Part shown: piece after piece, positions 8,985-17,495 of the stretch
How positions within the stretch are numbered: the first letter of the stretch is position 1
How the letters are laid out: the number at the start of each line of letters is the position of its first letter
Assembly (NCBI GenBank): GCA_029210725.1
Contig: JARGFM010000029.1
Coordinates: 1-43,604 of the forward strand
Direction of reading: 5' to 3'
DNA: 43,604 bases
DNA from: Bacteroidales bacterium
GTDB lineage: Bacteria > Bacteroidota > Bacteroidia > Bacteroidales > GCA-2748055
Notes under the pieces: model-generated
Told to the model about the DNA's origin: nothing
The model's database searches: none
The model's input: only the letters and a program-made list of their open reading frames with translations
Program-made: the position numbers and the translations under genes

Positions 8985-10134
8985 ATCCGCATTTTCAGCA
9001 TTTCGATCTGCAATTCAAAGATATTTAATTCTTGAATGCCGATTCCAGCAGCTTTTGAACAGGTCCGGTAATGGGCAGATGTGTGGCTCCGCAGGACCGG
9101 GAGGCCTGCTTACACAGAACAGCATATTCCTCTTTTGTTCCACTCAGAGACGCGGGATCGGTCAGGGCCGCAAGGGCCGCCCTGGCAAGTTGGGAAAGAC
9201 GCACGGAATGGGGTTCCACCTCCAGCAGCCTTTCATTGTCTTCAAAGGCCGGAGCCAGTTGTTCATGGTTGTCCGACCAGGGTTCCAACATGAGTATTAA
9301 GCTGTCACGGGCTGCTTCCTCGCCCGATTCTATCCAGCGATCCACATACAGTCCGAAACGATAGGCCACATAACTTTCCGGCAGGGCCGCATCCACCATT
9401 CTGTTCAAAGGTGTTGTGGTGTAGAGCATGGGTTCATACAGTTCAATCCGGGCAAACATCTTGTCTTCCTGCAGAAGGCCGGTCAAGGTCAGTAATGGCT
9501 CCAGATATGGTTCTGAAACCATAGCGGCCAGAAGAATGTTCCGATAGCTAAGGTGTTTCATTCCAAGCTTCTCCAGGTAAGTATCCAGGACCATCAGGCG
9601 CCGGTACATATCTGCCGCATCCCCGGTCAGTACCGCAGGGCTCCACAGTTTCTCCCCAATGGCTGCCGCCCGTGGCCATATCCTTGATTCAATGCTTAGG
9701 CTATCTACCTGTTCGGTCCACATACATGCTTCTCCTCCGATCAGAAATTCTTCCTGAGCAGGAGTCAGAGCTTCAATCTTTTTAAATTCCGGCAAAGGGA
9801 CTCCTGCAGTCATATCGCTTCCGCCGGAGCGCCGGCCCTGGAGTGCCAGGTTAAATACGGAGATTTTAGAGGAACCGACGATTGAATCGCCATGCAGGGA
9901 GATTTCAAATTCCATTTCTCCCATGGGTCCCTCCACCAGAAAGGAGAGATGGTTCCCTTCAGTGGTCACCTCCGTGAAGCCCAGGGGGCTATCCAAAATC
10001 TCCACGATTCCTCTCCGGGTTTCTCCTTCGCCAAATATATACAGGGCGCCATCCATAAGCATTTCGCCAATGCTCAGGGTGCAATCCCATCCTTTCCAGT
10101 TCAGGGAGTCGATTTTAATATCGACAGCCCCTTG

Positions 10135-10243
10135 AATTACGCGAGCGCATTCCCCGTAGCTCTGCTGCGGGGTAAGCGAGCACATTTAAAATAAACAATT
10201 AATCGATGATTCCTCGCAGCTTGCTGCGAGGAGAATCAATTAC
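10135..10243. repeat. 6-bp direct repeat (target-site duplication) flanking the REP-like insertion
   Basis: AATTAC occurs at 10135-10140 and again at 10238-10243, immediately outside the hairpin element. In the GH20 coding sense this is GTAATT (Val-Ile). The upstream part reads D-P-A-V-I then element, and the downstream part reads V-I-Q-G-A-V-D. One Val-Ile copy is therefore duplicated, as expected of a target-site duplication. Confidence 0.75.
10141..10237 (-). mobile_element. REP-like paired-hairpin element (REPIN-like) inserted in the GH20 gene
   Basis: A 97-bp insertion bounded on both sides by the same 6 bp (AATTAC on the + strand, 10135-10140 and 10238-10243). It holds two hairpins: 10212-10231 is a perfect 9-bp stem (CCTCGCAGC/GCTGCGAGG, 2-nt loop), and 10152-10172 is a 9-bp stem with one wobble pair (CCCCGTAGC/GCTGCGGGG, 3-nt loop). 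The stems share a GCAGC/GCTGC core and are separated by an AT-rich spacer. Two related REP palindromes in one small unit is the REPIN arrangement mobilised in trans by RAYT tyrosine transposases. No RAYT gene is in the window. Excision with one repeat restores the GH20 reading frame, so this is a true insertion. Confidence 0.8.
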
Positions 10244-11566
10244 AGCTGGATCTACCTGGTAGTGAAAAGAAGCATTTTGTTTATGATCCAGATAATATCC
10301 TGCCGAAAGCACAGCTTTATTTCCCAAACGGGCGCTTTCCCATAGCGAATTCTGATCACGCCAGCTTTGAACGGAAATTTCTCCCCGGGGAAGGTCGGGA
10401 TGCAGGATCTCATCCCATCCCATCATTTTTTTCCATGGGATGCCACGATCTTTTGCAGGCGGATATTGAAATGGGCCTGCAGGGCGTGGGGATCTTTCAG
10501 TTCATGCTCCCTCATATATTTCTGTATTTCCGGATTTTCGTTCCACTGGGTGGGAACCACCTCATCCCCGCCAATATGCAGGTACTCCTCCGGAAATAGG
10601 CCGGACATCTCGCCAAAGAACTGATCCAGAAACTCATATACCTCATCCCTGGTGGGATCCATGGCCGGTTGAATTCCCAGCATGGCCGAGTCGAGTTCAT
10701 AGGGTCCGGGGCCACTGGCCAGTTCCGGATGACCCACAAACCAGGCAGCGGTGTGCCCGGGAACATCAAATTCCGGAACCACCCTGATGCCCCTGTCCGC
10801 TGCGAATTCAATGATCTCCCGGATATCATCCTGCGTGTAATAGTCCCCGTTGGAACCAAATTCATGCAGTTTCGGGAAGAGTTTTGATTCGACTCTGAAT
10901 GCCTGGCTCTCGGTCAGATGCCAGTGGAAGACATTCATCTTTAAGGCAGCCATCGCCTCCAGGTTTCGGATTATCACCTCTCTCGGGATCCAGTGCCTGC
11001 AGGCATCAATCATCAGGCCCCGCCAGGGGTACCTGGGATGGTCTTCCAGGCGCATGACGGGAATCACCCATTGGCCCTCCTGCTTGACGGCCAGTTGAAG
11101 AAGTGATTCCAGGGCATATAAAATGCCGGTCTCTTCCGGAGCCTTCACCACAATCCTGTTTACTGTTACCTGGATGGAATAGGATTCGTCATCATCCAGG
11201 GATGGATAGGGTCTTTCATCTCCGCTGCATTGGATGATCAGGCTCTTGTTGCTGCCAGCTCCCAGGTCCATGCCGGTTGCCCCGGATAGTTTTTTATAGA
11301 ACCTCTGTATGGCGCGCTCAAGCCTGGGGGTAGAAAGTGTTGAAAATTCATGTGTCCAGCCCGGATTCAGAATAAATTCTCCCTTTCCCAGTTTCATTTC
11401 TGCAGGAAGGGGCATCAAATGAATGGATGCACGGTCCTCCACGGAGACGGGAGGAGGGGCAGGTTTTAGAAATCCAAACCAGGCAGTGGCCGCGGCCAAA
11501 AGCAAAAAAAGAATTATCCAGGCAATAATTTTCAGTACTTTCTTCATCATATTCAGATAGTTGGGA

Positions 11567-12493
11567 TTATTTCACAATGACCTGCCGGAGCGATAAATCA
11601 TATTGCTGTCCTTCACTGAGAAGGTAGAATTCTCTGCTATCTGCAGGAAGCATGTAGATGGTGTCTCTTTCGGCCGACCAGCGGGTACCGTCGTAGATAG
11701 CTACATAGCTGTTTCCAAAAACAGTGAACTGGTCCCCCTCCACAATGATGCCTGTATCCTCATCCAGGCCGATTCCCAGCAATCCAGGATGCTTTTCCAG
11801 AATCTCAAACATATCAAACTGGCGGTTCCGGGCAAAGAGGTGCTGATCAATGGCCACATGAGTAATAAAACCCAGGCCTTCTTCATGATCGCCCGTCATG
11901 ATGGTGTTCTTCCTGGTGTCTCCCCTGGCCAGGTAAGAACCCTGAATGGTGGCTCCGGCAGAGCTTCCTGCGATCACTCCGCCCCGCTCCAGAAGCTTAA
12001 AGAAGGCTCTGTGTGTTCTGGTATTCAGATATGAATCTGCATGCCGCCACTGCCGGCCCCCGCTGAACCAAACCCCTGCTGCATGATTGATGGCTTCCAC
12101 AAAAGCCTTGCTGTTTGCTTCGTTCCGGTCTCTGGTATGCAGGACGCTTACCTCTGTAAATCCTTTCTCGATAAAGATGTTCCGAAAGTTCTCCAGGTCT
12201 TTTTCGCTCAGGCTGTCACTGGTAATGGCTGTCGGAATGACCACGACGGGAGCATCGGCTCCCCCGGCCAGCTCCATAAATTTCGTATAGAAAACATCCG
12301 AAGCGGCTCCGCCGATAATCAGGAGGGTTCCGTTGGATGGACCGTGACTCTCCGGGTGGCCGGACCTGACTCTTGAGGATGTTGGCTTATCTGACTGGGA
12401 ATGGCTTTCCACACAAAACACCAGGGCAAGGAGCATGATCAGTGGGAATGAGAATCGCATGAACTTAAGTTTAGATATTTGGTTTTTTTTCAA
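11567..12493 (-). CDS. Exported cyanophycinase-like serine peptidase (family S51)
   Basis: A 308-residue protein with an N-terminal hydrophobic export signal (start MKKNQISKLKFMRFSFPL, then LIMLLALVFCVESHSQ). An internal Met at residue 12 would give a more standard signal peptide. Family S51 features: the GGAASDVF motif near residue 61, GGRQWRHAD (about 145-153) and the nucleophile Ser178 in GSSAGA, as in cyanophycinase and peptidase E. S51 cyanophycinases cleave beta-Asp-Arg dipeptides from cyanophycin, but many Bacteroidota relatives occur without cyanophycin and their substrate is unknown. It is 16 bp upstream of GH20, so probably co-transcribed. Assignment to family is firm; the substrate is not. 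Confidence 0.85.
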   Translation of the reverse strand: MKKNQISKLKFMRFSFPLIMLLALVFCVESHSQSDKPTSSRVRSGHPESHGPSNGTLLIIGGAASDVFYTKFMELAGGADAPVVVIPTAITSDSLSEKDLENFRNIFIEKGFTEVSVLHTRDRNEANSKAFVEAINHAAGVWFSGGRQWRHADSYLNTRTHRAFFKLLERGGVIAGSSAGATIQGSYLARGDTRKNTIMTGDHEEGLGFITHVAIDQHLFARNRQFDMFEILEKHPGLLGIGLDEDTGIIVEGDQFTVFGNSYVAIYDGTRWSAERDTIYMLPADSREFYLLSEGQQYDLSLRQVIVK

Positions 12494-12885
12494 ACTGGAA
12501 GGTTTTTCCGTGACCGGAATAAATAGTCCGGGCTCCCTGGCCGGTTACTTTGCACCGGCTCCCCTTTAACAAATCCGGATCCTTTGCATAGATAGGCAAT
12601 TTTGGACTGAAAACAAACGGTCCCCTGTTTTGGGCCAGGTGTCGTCAATCGGAAATCAGCAGCTGGATGATAAAGTCGTCCGGCTGATAATCGTTACCAC
12701 TTCCCGACAGGGGAGCAGGTCCATCAGCGCATACCTCTGCCACATACCTGGAACAATGCCAGTTGCGGTTAAGATTTCACATCCGGTATCAGGGAGACCG
12801 GCCAACAGGCAAATGAAAAGAGTATTAATTGTTCTTTGTCTCCTCTCTTCATTCAGGAGGGTGAGTGTTGAGGAAAGCTTGCTTG
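12494..12885. other. Intergenic region, 392 bp, no convincing gene
   Basis: This gap lies between the divergently placed ends of the S51 peptidase (start side) and CotH gene (stop side), both on the minus strand. A plus-strand frame from 12630 runs into the CotH 3' end and has no recognisable protein character. A short minus-strand frame ending at 12645 (…YQPDDFIIQLLISD) looks mildly protein-like and may be the decayed end of a lost gene, but it has no start codon. No clear terminator or promoter box was seen. Confidence 0.4.
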
Positions 12886-14493
12886 TTAATGGACTATTAA
12901 CTTCCGGGAGATCCTTTCCCCGCCTTCAAAGAAGACCTGAACCAGGTAAAGACCGGGAGTAAACGCGGATATATCTAATCCGGTGCTGAAAGCACTCATA
13001 TCCTTTTTCAGCTCCACCGCTGCACCTGACATCGGAAGAATCTCGATTTTGCTGATGGCTCGGTTTGATTCAATGTAGACCAGTTCGTATGCCGGGTTTG
13101 GGAAGAGCCTCAGGTGTATCTCCTCCCGGCCCGGATTGGCAAGGGGTCCGCCGGCATCACCGGGCATGTTTGCATCCAGCCAGTTCAGGCGCCTTTCAAT
13201 CCAATTCTTTAATTTTCCGATTTCGGAATAAAAAGTAGTGGGAATATACCCTACTTCGGGAGCGCCCACATTTTCACCCAGGATATCCCACCGGGTATAA
13301 TGTCGCCTCTGGGCTTCGCTGAGGTAGTTTGTTACCGAATCAATATAGGAAAAGATATTTTCTGTGGATAACACCGATTCCCTGAGGGATTCATATCTGT
13401 GCCTGATATTGTTGGCAAAATGTTCATCCTGGAGGAGCCTGCTCATATATACCGGGGGTGTTGGCCAGACATCACAATCATTTACCTGATAGGCCCACCC
13501 TGACCCATCTGTATGGGTGAACATATAGCAATCCCAGATATCTTTCCAGGCCCAGTCGTAGTCCCACGGAGGACCAGAATGGATTCCCCCCCCCTTGCTC
13601 TCCTTGTCCTTGAACAGATAACGGCTCTTTTTATAGGCATCCACATTTCTGGATACCTCACTCAGAATAAAGTAATCCCTGAAAGAGTTGACATCTATAT
13701 ACGCTTCATACCCGGTTGCGGAATTCTTAAAGCCGGGCCCGTGAAGTACCTCTTCAAAGGAGTTCACAAAATTCCGGAGGTAGTGTTTCTGTTCTTCGGT
13801 AATTGCATCCGGTTTGGGGTAGTAGTAGACAAAATGCACCCTGCCCCCGGGTTTGTCAAAAGGCGGGTATGAGCTGAGCCATGAATCTTCTGAGGAGTAG
13901 TAATCGGTTTTGAAAATATATCCTCCGGTGACAGGGTCTCCGCTGTTTTCTGTTTCCAGGAGCCTGGCGATATCCACACGGTTCCTGTCCCTCTTGATCT
14001 TTTCCGTCAGTACATAGCCCCCTTCATAGCTGTTGTTAATAACGACTTCGCAATGGCGGGTGCGGGGTGCATAATGCCCCATGCTTCGGAACAGTTCTCC
14101 GGCCAGAGCATTCCGGAGGAAGGATTTGTCATTGTAGTTGGCCAGCAGGATCCAATCGTTTTCCTCGGGCAGGCCCAGTAAGGAAACATTCAGGTTTTCA
14201 GAGGCTTCATTTCGTGTTTCAAAACCGTAGGGTTTTTGAGGGAGCGTGGCAGAATAGGCTCCCCGGATTTCTATCCCCGCGTTTCCATCATAGACATTTC
14301 CTGAATCGGAAGCATAATTGAGCTGGCCCGGGCCATTATCAATGACCTTCAAATGAGCTTTTATCTTGGGTTCATCGGGGATTGGGAATCCGCCGTTTGT
14401 TTCCACAACAACAACCGGAATATCCATGCCCTCCTGGGCAAGACCGGCATTCAGCAGAATAAACACCAGAAGGATAAGAAAACCTGCTTTCAT
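12886..14493 (-). CDS. CotH-like kinase-fold secreted protein with type IX secretion tail
   Basis: A 535-residue protein with a signal peptide (MKAGFLILLVFILLNAGLAQ). Residues about 45-440 match the CotH family: IEIRGAYSATLPQKPYGFE, LLANYNDKSFLRN, then YVLTEKIKRDRNRVDI and PPWDYDWAWKD. The last supplies the acidic residues that bind metal-ATP in the atypical CotH protein kinases. The final 75 residues (from LFPNPAYELVYIES) are a Por secretion tail ending GLYLVQVFFEGGERISRKLIV, typical of T9SS cargo, so the protein should reach the cell surface or be released. The first gene of the minus-strand run towards S51-GH20-AmgK, though a 392-bp gap separates it from S51. Biological substrate unknown. 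Confidence 0.87.
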   Translation of the reverse strand: MKAGFLILLVFILLNAGLAQEGMDIPVVVVETNGGFPIPDEPKIKAHLKVIDNGPGQLNYASDSGNVYDGNAGIEIRGAYSATLPQKPYGFETRNEASENLNVSLLGLPEENDWILLANYNDKSFLRNALAGELFRSMGHYAPRTRHCEVVINNSYEGGYVLTEKIKRDRNRVDIARLLETENSGDPVTGGYIFKTDYYSSEDSWLSSYPPFDKPGGRVHFVYYYPKPDAITEEQKHYLRNFVNSFEEVLHGPGFKNSATGYEAYIDVNSFRDYFILSEVSRNVDAYKKSRYLFKDKESKGGGIHSGPPWDYDWAWKDIWDCYMFTHTDGSGWAYQVNDCDVWPTPPVYMSRLLQDEHFANNIRHRYESLRESVLSTENIFSYIDSVTNYLSEAQRRHYTRWDILGENVGAPEVGYIPTTFYSEIGKLKNWIERRLNWLDANMPGDAGGPLANPGREEIHLRLFPNPAYELVYIESNRAISKIEILPMSGAAVELKKDMSAFSTGLDISAFTPGLYLVQVFFEGGERISRKLIVH

Positions 14494-14585
14494 GGTAGGC
14501 TAATGTAGCCAATTTATATGTGAATAAAAGGGAGGGAGGGTCATGCGTTCTGCAGGCGGAGGATCGAGAACAAAAGCTGATAAAA

Positions 14586-15827
14586 TCAGGACCTTACCTT
14601 ATTTTGAGCCAGGAGTCCGCTGAGGAGCAGCAGCGTTGAGATCGCGAAAAGGGAAATCCCCACCCCAAAATGGTCGGCGGCCCATCCGAGAACCAGAGCA
14701 AGAATGGTGGTCAGAATGGTCCGTAAGAGCGACTGGGCTGAGATTACGGAGGTGAGAATCTCCCGGGGGACCTCATCCGCAATCGCCCCCGTTAAAAGTG
14801 GTTTCCGGATATTTTCCATTATATAGATCCCGGTGAAGAAGAGCAGGGAAAGGATCCAGAATTCCTTTTTAAAAGCCATGCCGCTTACAGCCCCTGCAAG
14901 AAACCCAGCCATCAGCGTCAGGAACGCCATGTTAAAACGGCTTCTTTGGGCAAGGAACCAGGAATATTTTGAGGCGGTTGAGGTGGCCAGGTAGATCAAG
15001 AAATAGAGGGCACCGATCAGGAGCCCGCTCTTTTGTTCCACATTCCGGTGTACCAGGATGGGAATCGTGACTGCCAGATTGAACATCACCAGTTGAATGT
15101 AATCCTTGACAGAACGAAGATAAGCCGTATGGGCCGCCGAGCTGTATATGATCTTCAGAACCTGCGGCTTTTTTAAGAGTTTCAACAGCATCCGGGTGGC
15201 ATTCCCGAGGCGGTTGCTTCTTTGGGTAATGGTGGGTTCCAGGGAGCGGTTTAAGGCAGCGGGATAGCTCAGGATCAGGAGGAAATTCAACACATAAGGA
15301 GCTGCAGAGTAAAGGAAAACACTTTGATAGGAGCCTCCGGAAAGCACAATAATTCCGGCTATCAGAGCCGATATGGCGGAACCCTTCTGCGACCAGGAGC
15401 GGGTATGCCCGTAATAGTCGGCAGAATGCTTTTCCATATGAATTATTTTCAGATAGTCCATGATCATCCCCTTGTGAGTGCCGGAACGAAAGGCCTCAGC
15501 CAGGCCAAACAGTATGAAAGCAATCAGGAAGAACCAGAAATCCTGAAACAAATAAAACAGGACAAATGAACCGATGTACAGGATAAAAGATCCTGCCAGG
15601 GCCCTTTTACGGCCAAAGGTATCCGCAATGATCCCTGAAGGAATTTCAAACAGGTTGGTGATTACCTCCCGGACTGCATATAAGAGGCCAATCTGGGTAA
15701 AAGAAATTCCTTTCCCCACAAGAAACAGAATAAAGAAGGCATCAAAGAACCTCAGGTTCTTCAGGAATCCATACAGGCAGAACTTGATGTATTGCCTGTC
15801 CTTAATGAAGCGCTCCTTTTTGCTCAT
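14586..15827 (-). CDS. MFS transporter
   Basis: A 413-residue membrane protein with about 12 hydrophobic segments. The loop between TM2 and TM3 carries the MFS motif A-like sequence GIIADTFGRKRAL. The first helix region (LKNLRFFDAFFILFLVGKGISFTQIGLLYAV) is characteristic of drug-resistance/sugar-efflux-type MFS proteins common in Bacteroidota. The loop between the two six-helix halves is basic and short. It lies downstream of the SusC-like plug gene on the same strand with an 86-bp gap. Substrate cannot be told from sequence. Confidence 0.85.
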   Translation of the reverse strand: MSKKERFIKDRQYIKFCLYGFLKNLRFFDAFFILFLVGKGISFTQIGLLYAVREVITNLFEIPSGIIADTFGRKRALAGSFILYIGSFVLFYLFQDFWFFLIAFILFGLAEAFRSGTHKGMIMDYLKIIHMEKHSADYYGHTRSWSQKGSAISALIAGIIVLSGGSYQSVFLYSAAPYVLNFLLILSYPAALNRSLEPTITQRSNRLGNATRMLLKLLKKPQVLKIIYSSAAHTAYLRSVKDYIQLVMFNLAVTIPILVHRNVEQKSGLLIGALYFLIYLATSTASKYSWFLAQRSRFNMAFLTLMAGFLAGAVSGMAFKKEFWILSLLFFTGIYIMENIRKPLLTGAIADEVPREILTSVISAQSLLRTILTTILALVLGWAADHFGVGISLFAISTLLLLSGLLAQNKVRS

Positions 15828-15913
15828 TCCTTAAAGGTAAGCTCAAAGCCCGGACCTGGTCCTGATTCAGCAGGCGCATCAGGGAATACAGAAAAGGCGG
15901 ATTCCGGGAATTT

Positions 15914-16591
15914 CTAGTTGTTTCCCATTTTGGTTTCAATGACCACCACTCCGTTGGATCCACGGGTACCATAGATAGAGGCACTGGCATCCTTAAGAAC
16001 ATTGATGGACCTGATATCGCAGGGATGGATATAGCTGATGTTGGTGGTGACTCCACCATCCACCACATAAAGCGCTTCATTGGACATATTCACCGAGGTT
16101 CCGCCCCGGATATATACGGCACCTCCTGTGGCTGTTCGCTGTACCAAAACTCCCGGGAAACGCCCCACCAGCAGATCAAACACATTGGTATAATTGCAGA
16201 ATTCGTTATTCTCCTGCTCCAGGTTGTTAACCGCGTAATTCAAATCCTGGGAATTGATATAGCCATACCCTGTTGCCAGCTCTCTGTTGGATTTGGTATC
16301 AATAAACACCAGGTTTACAAAAAGGGTATCGGTATCTGCTTCCACCTTGCGGATCACGGTTTTAAAGGCTTTTGTCTTGATGATCACTCTGTCTTCTTCC
16401 ATGCTTACGATGGAAAACATGCCAAGACTGTCTGATTTCACCGAGGCCTTGCTTTTCTTGGTATTTACCTCAATGTTTTGGAGGGGGTATTTATTGAAGG
16501 CCGTGATCTTCCCGTACACCACCCTCGTTTGGGCCTGAGTGGAAGCGAAAAACAGGATTAATCCGAGAAAAAGAATGGACCGTTTCTTCAT
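15914..16591 (-). CDS. Stand-alone SusC-type TonB plug-domain protein, no barrel
   Basis: A 225-residue exported protein (signal MKKRSILFLGLILFFASTQA). Residues about 23-95 form a carboxypeptidase-regulatory-like beta-sandwich (VVYGKITAFNKYPLQNIEV). Residues about 120-225 match the TonB-dependent receptor plug, ending with the SusC signature LYVVDGG, then I-R-S-I-N-V-L-K-D-A-S-A-S-I-Y-G-T-R-G-S-N-G-V-V-V-I-E-T-K. A complete SusC would continue for another 700-800 residues of barrel; here the stop follows directly after the plug, with no barrel remnant downstream before the MFS gene. The same architecture without a barrel is seen in other Bacteroidota, so it is probably a real short protein. 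Role unknown; it could be a periplasmic interaction module. Confidence 0.8.
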   Translation of the reverse strand: MKKRSILFLGLILFFASTQAQTRVVYGKITAFNKYPLQNIEVNTKKSKASVKSDSLGMFSIVSMEEDRVIIKTKAFKTVIRKVEADTDTLFVNLVFIDTKSNRELATGYGYINSQDLNYAVNNLEQENNEFCNYTNVFDLLVGRFPGVLVQRTATGGAVYIRGGTSVNMSNEALYVVDGGVTTNISYIHPCDIRSINVLKDASASIYGTRGSNGVVVIETKMGNN

Positions 16592-16768
16592 GATATGATA
16601 TGTTTTTACTGTTAAAATTATTTTTACCTGTCTGCCCCTTAACTCCCCCGGGTGCAGGTGGGGATAAAGGATGGCGAAAGTTAATCAGTTTGTCAGAAAA
16701 ATACAGGTTTGTCAGGGTTTTTTATATCCCGGTCATTGCAGCTGGCAGGAATTGAACAACACAGGCTG

Positions 16769-17140
16769 TCAGTCCAGCAGCTCATCCACCGATTTCCGGA
16801 GAAAACCACGCGTATAATAATCCTCGTCGACAATTTTGCCATTCCAGGCAACAATATCCAGATCTATGCTGCGGGGACCAAACTTCGGATTCGAACGGTC
16901 GCGGCCCATTTCATCCTCAATTCCTTTTAAAAGTTTTCTCAGATGCTCCTGATTTAAATGCGATCTGATTTTAGCGGCCCCATTGGTAAAATCGGGCTGC
17001 GTTAATATTCCGACGGGACTGGTTTTTACAAACCGGGATACCTTAATAAGCTCCACCTTTTTTTGCAGGATTTCCAGCATTTTAGCAATGTTTGCCTCCG
17101 CATTTATATTAGACCCGATGCCGATGATGACCACATTCAT
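16769..17140 (-). CDS. FolK-like hydroxymethyldihydropterin pyrophosphokinase homologue, short form
   Basis: A 123-residue protein with the HPPK pattern: IGIGSNINAEANI at the N-terminus, S-R-F-V-K-T-S-P-V-G-I-L-T-Q-P-D-F-T-N-G-A in the middle, and IEDEMGRDRSNPKFGPRSIDLDIV carrying the R-x-x-P-R-x-I-D-L-D ATP/Mg2+ site. HPPK normally has about 155-165 residues; this one lacks the usual LxxPHPxxxxRxFVLxPL C-terminal block, so it is a short variant. It overlaps the FolX-like gene by 4 bp (ATGA), so translation is probably coupled. The canonical reaction is pyrophosphoryl transfer in folate synthesis. In this context it could instead modify a monapterin-type substrate; that is inference. Confidence 0.78.
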   Translation of the reverse strand: MNVVIIGIGSNINAEANIAKMLEILQKKVELIKVSRFVKTSPVGILTQPDFTNGAAKIRSHLNQEHLRKLLKGIEDEMGRDRSNPKFGPRSIDLDIVAWNGKIVDEDYYTRGFLRKSVDELLD

Positions 17141-17490
17141 CGCTTTGCCTTCATCTCCATGGAAACAGATTCTGCAAAGCGCAATGCATGCGGTTTATCC
17201 ACTTCCACGCGTACAGAGATCACCCTTTCATCTTCCATGATCAGATCCAGGATTTTTTTGGTCAGTACTTCAAGCAATTTGAATTTTCCATCCTGGACCA
17301 GAGCAATTACTTTTTTTGTAATGGTTTTATAATCAAATATTTCCCTTGGCTCATCTGTTTCCAGTACCGGTTCGGGGATGTCTGTTTCGATTTCCAGATT
17401 TATTACCACGTCTTGTTTATTTACCAGTTCCTCGGGATTAAACCCGATATAAGTTCTGATCAGCAAATTCTTCACGCGTATGATTGCCAT
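17137..17490 (-). CDS. folX: FolX/FolB-type dihydroneopterin (triphosphate) epimerase or aldolase
   Basis: A 117-residue tunnelling-fold protein. Seen: RVKNLLIRTYIGFNPEE at the N-terminus, the KQDVVINLEIE strand, the Y-K-T-I-T-K-K helix start, and a C-terminal VEVDKPHALRFAESVSM. This is closer to E. coli FolX (dihydroneopterin-triphosphate 2'-epimerase) than to FolB, in particular the EVDKPHALRFA-SVS stretch. FolX makes dihydromonapterin triphosphate, the branch that leads to tetrahydromonapterin. It sits between the FolM-like reductase (5-bp gap) and the FolK-like gene (4-bp overlap), so the three form one operon. Gene symbol by recognition; aldolase activity cannot be excluded. Confidence 0.8.
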   Translation of the reverse strand: MAIIRVKNLLIRTYIGFNPEELVNKQDVVINLEIETDIPEPVLETDEPREIFDYKTITKKVIALVQDGKFKLLEVLTKKILDLIMEDERVISVRVEVDKPHALRFAESVSMEMKAKR

Positions 17491-17495
17491 AATTC

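Larger units (their letters stand above)
9025..11550 (-). pseudogene. Beta-N-acetylhexosaminidase (GH20), disrupted by a frameshift and a 97-bp insertion
   Basis: Three minus-strand frames (11550-10423, 10426-10199, 10185-9025) together make one GH20 enzyme of about 807 residues. The first part has an N-terminal membrane anchor, the GH20 N-domain, the barrel with WRGLMIDACRHW and the catalytic Asp-Glu pair in HIGGDEV. The frame breaks at a run of seven A (10426-10432); eight A would join GKK to MMGWDEIL, the expected continuation. The second break is a 97-bp hairpin insertion flanked by GTAATT repeats; removing it with one repeat copy joins VDPAVI to QGAVDIK in frame. The third part resumes with GGEACMWTE, another GH20 motif. 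It lies 16 bp downstream of the S51 peptidase gene and upstream of the AmgK-RapZ fusion. The first break could be a sequencing error or -1 slippage; the insertion almost certainly inactivates the C-terminal part. Confidence 0.88.

Noticed and set aside
10199-10426. Independent small gene of 75 codons between the two halves of GH20
   Set aside because: It is the middle part of GH20, bounded by a frameshift and the REP-like insertion; its last codons are read from the insertion.
12630-12962. Plus-strand frame of about 110 codons before and into the CotH 3' end
   Set aside because: It overlaps the well-supported CotH gene on the opposite strand and has no protein-family character.
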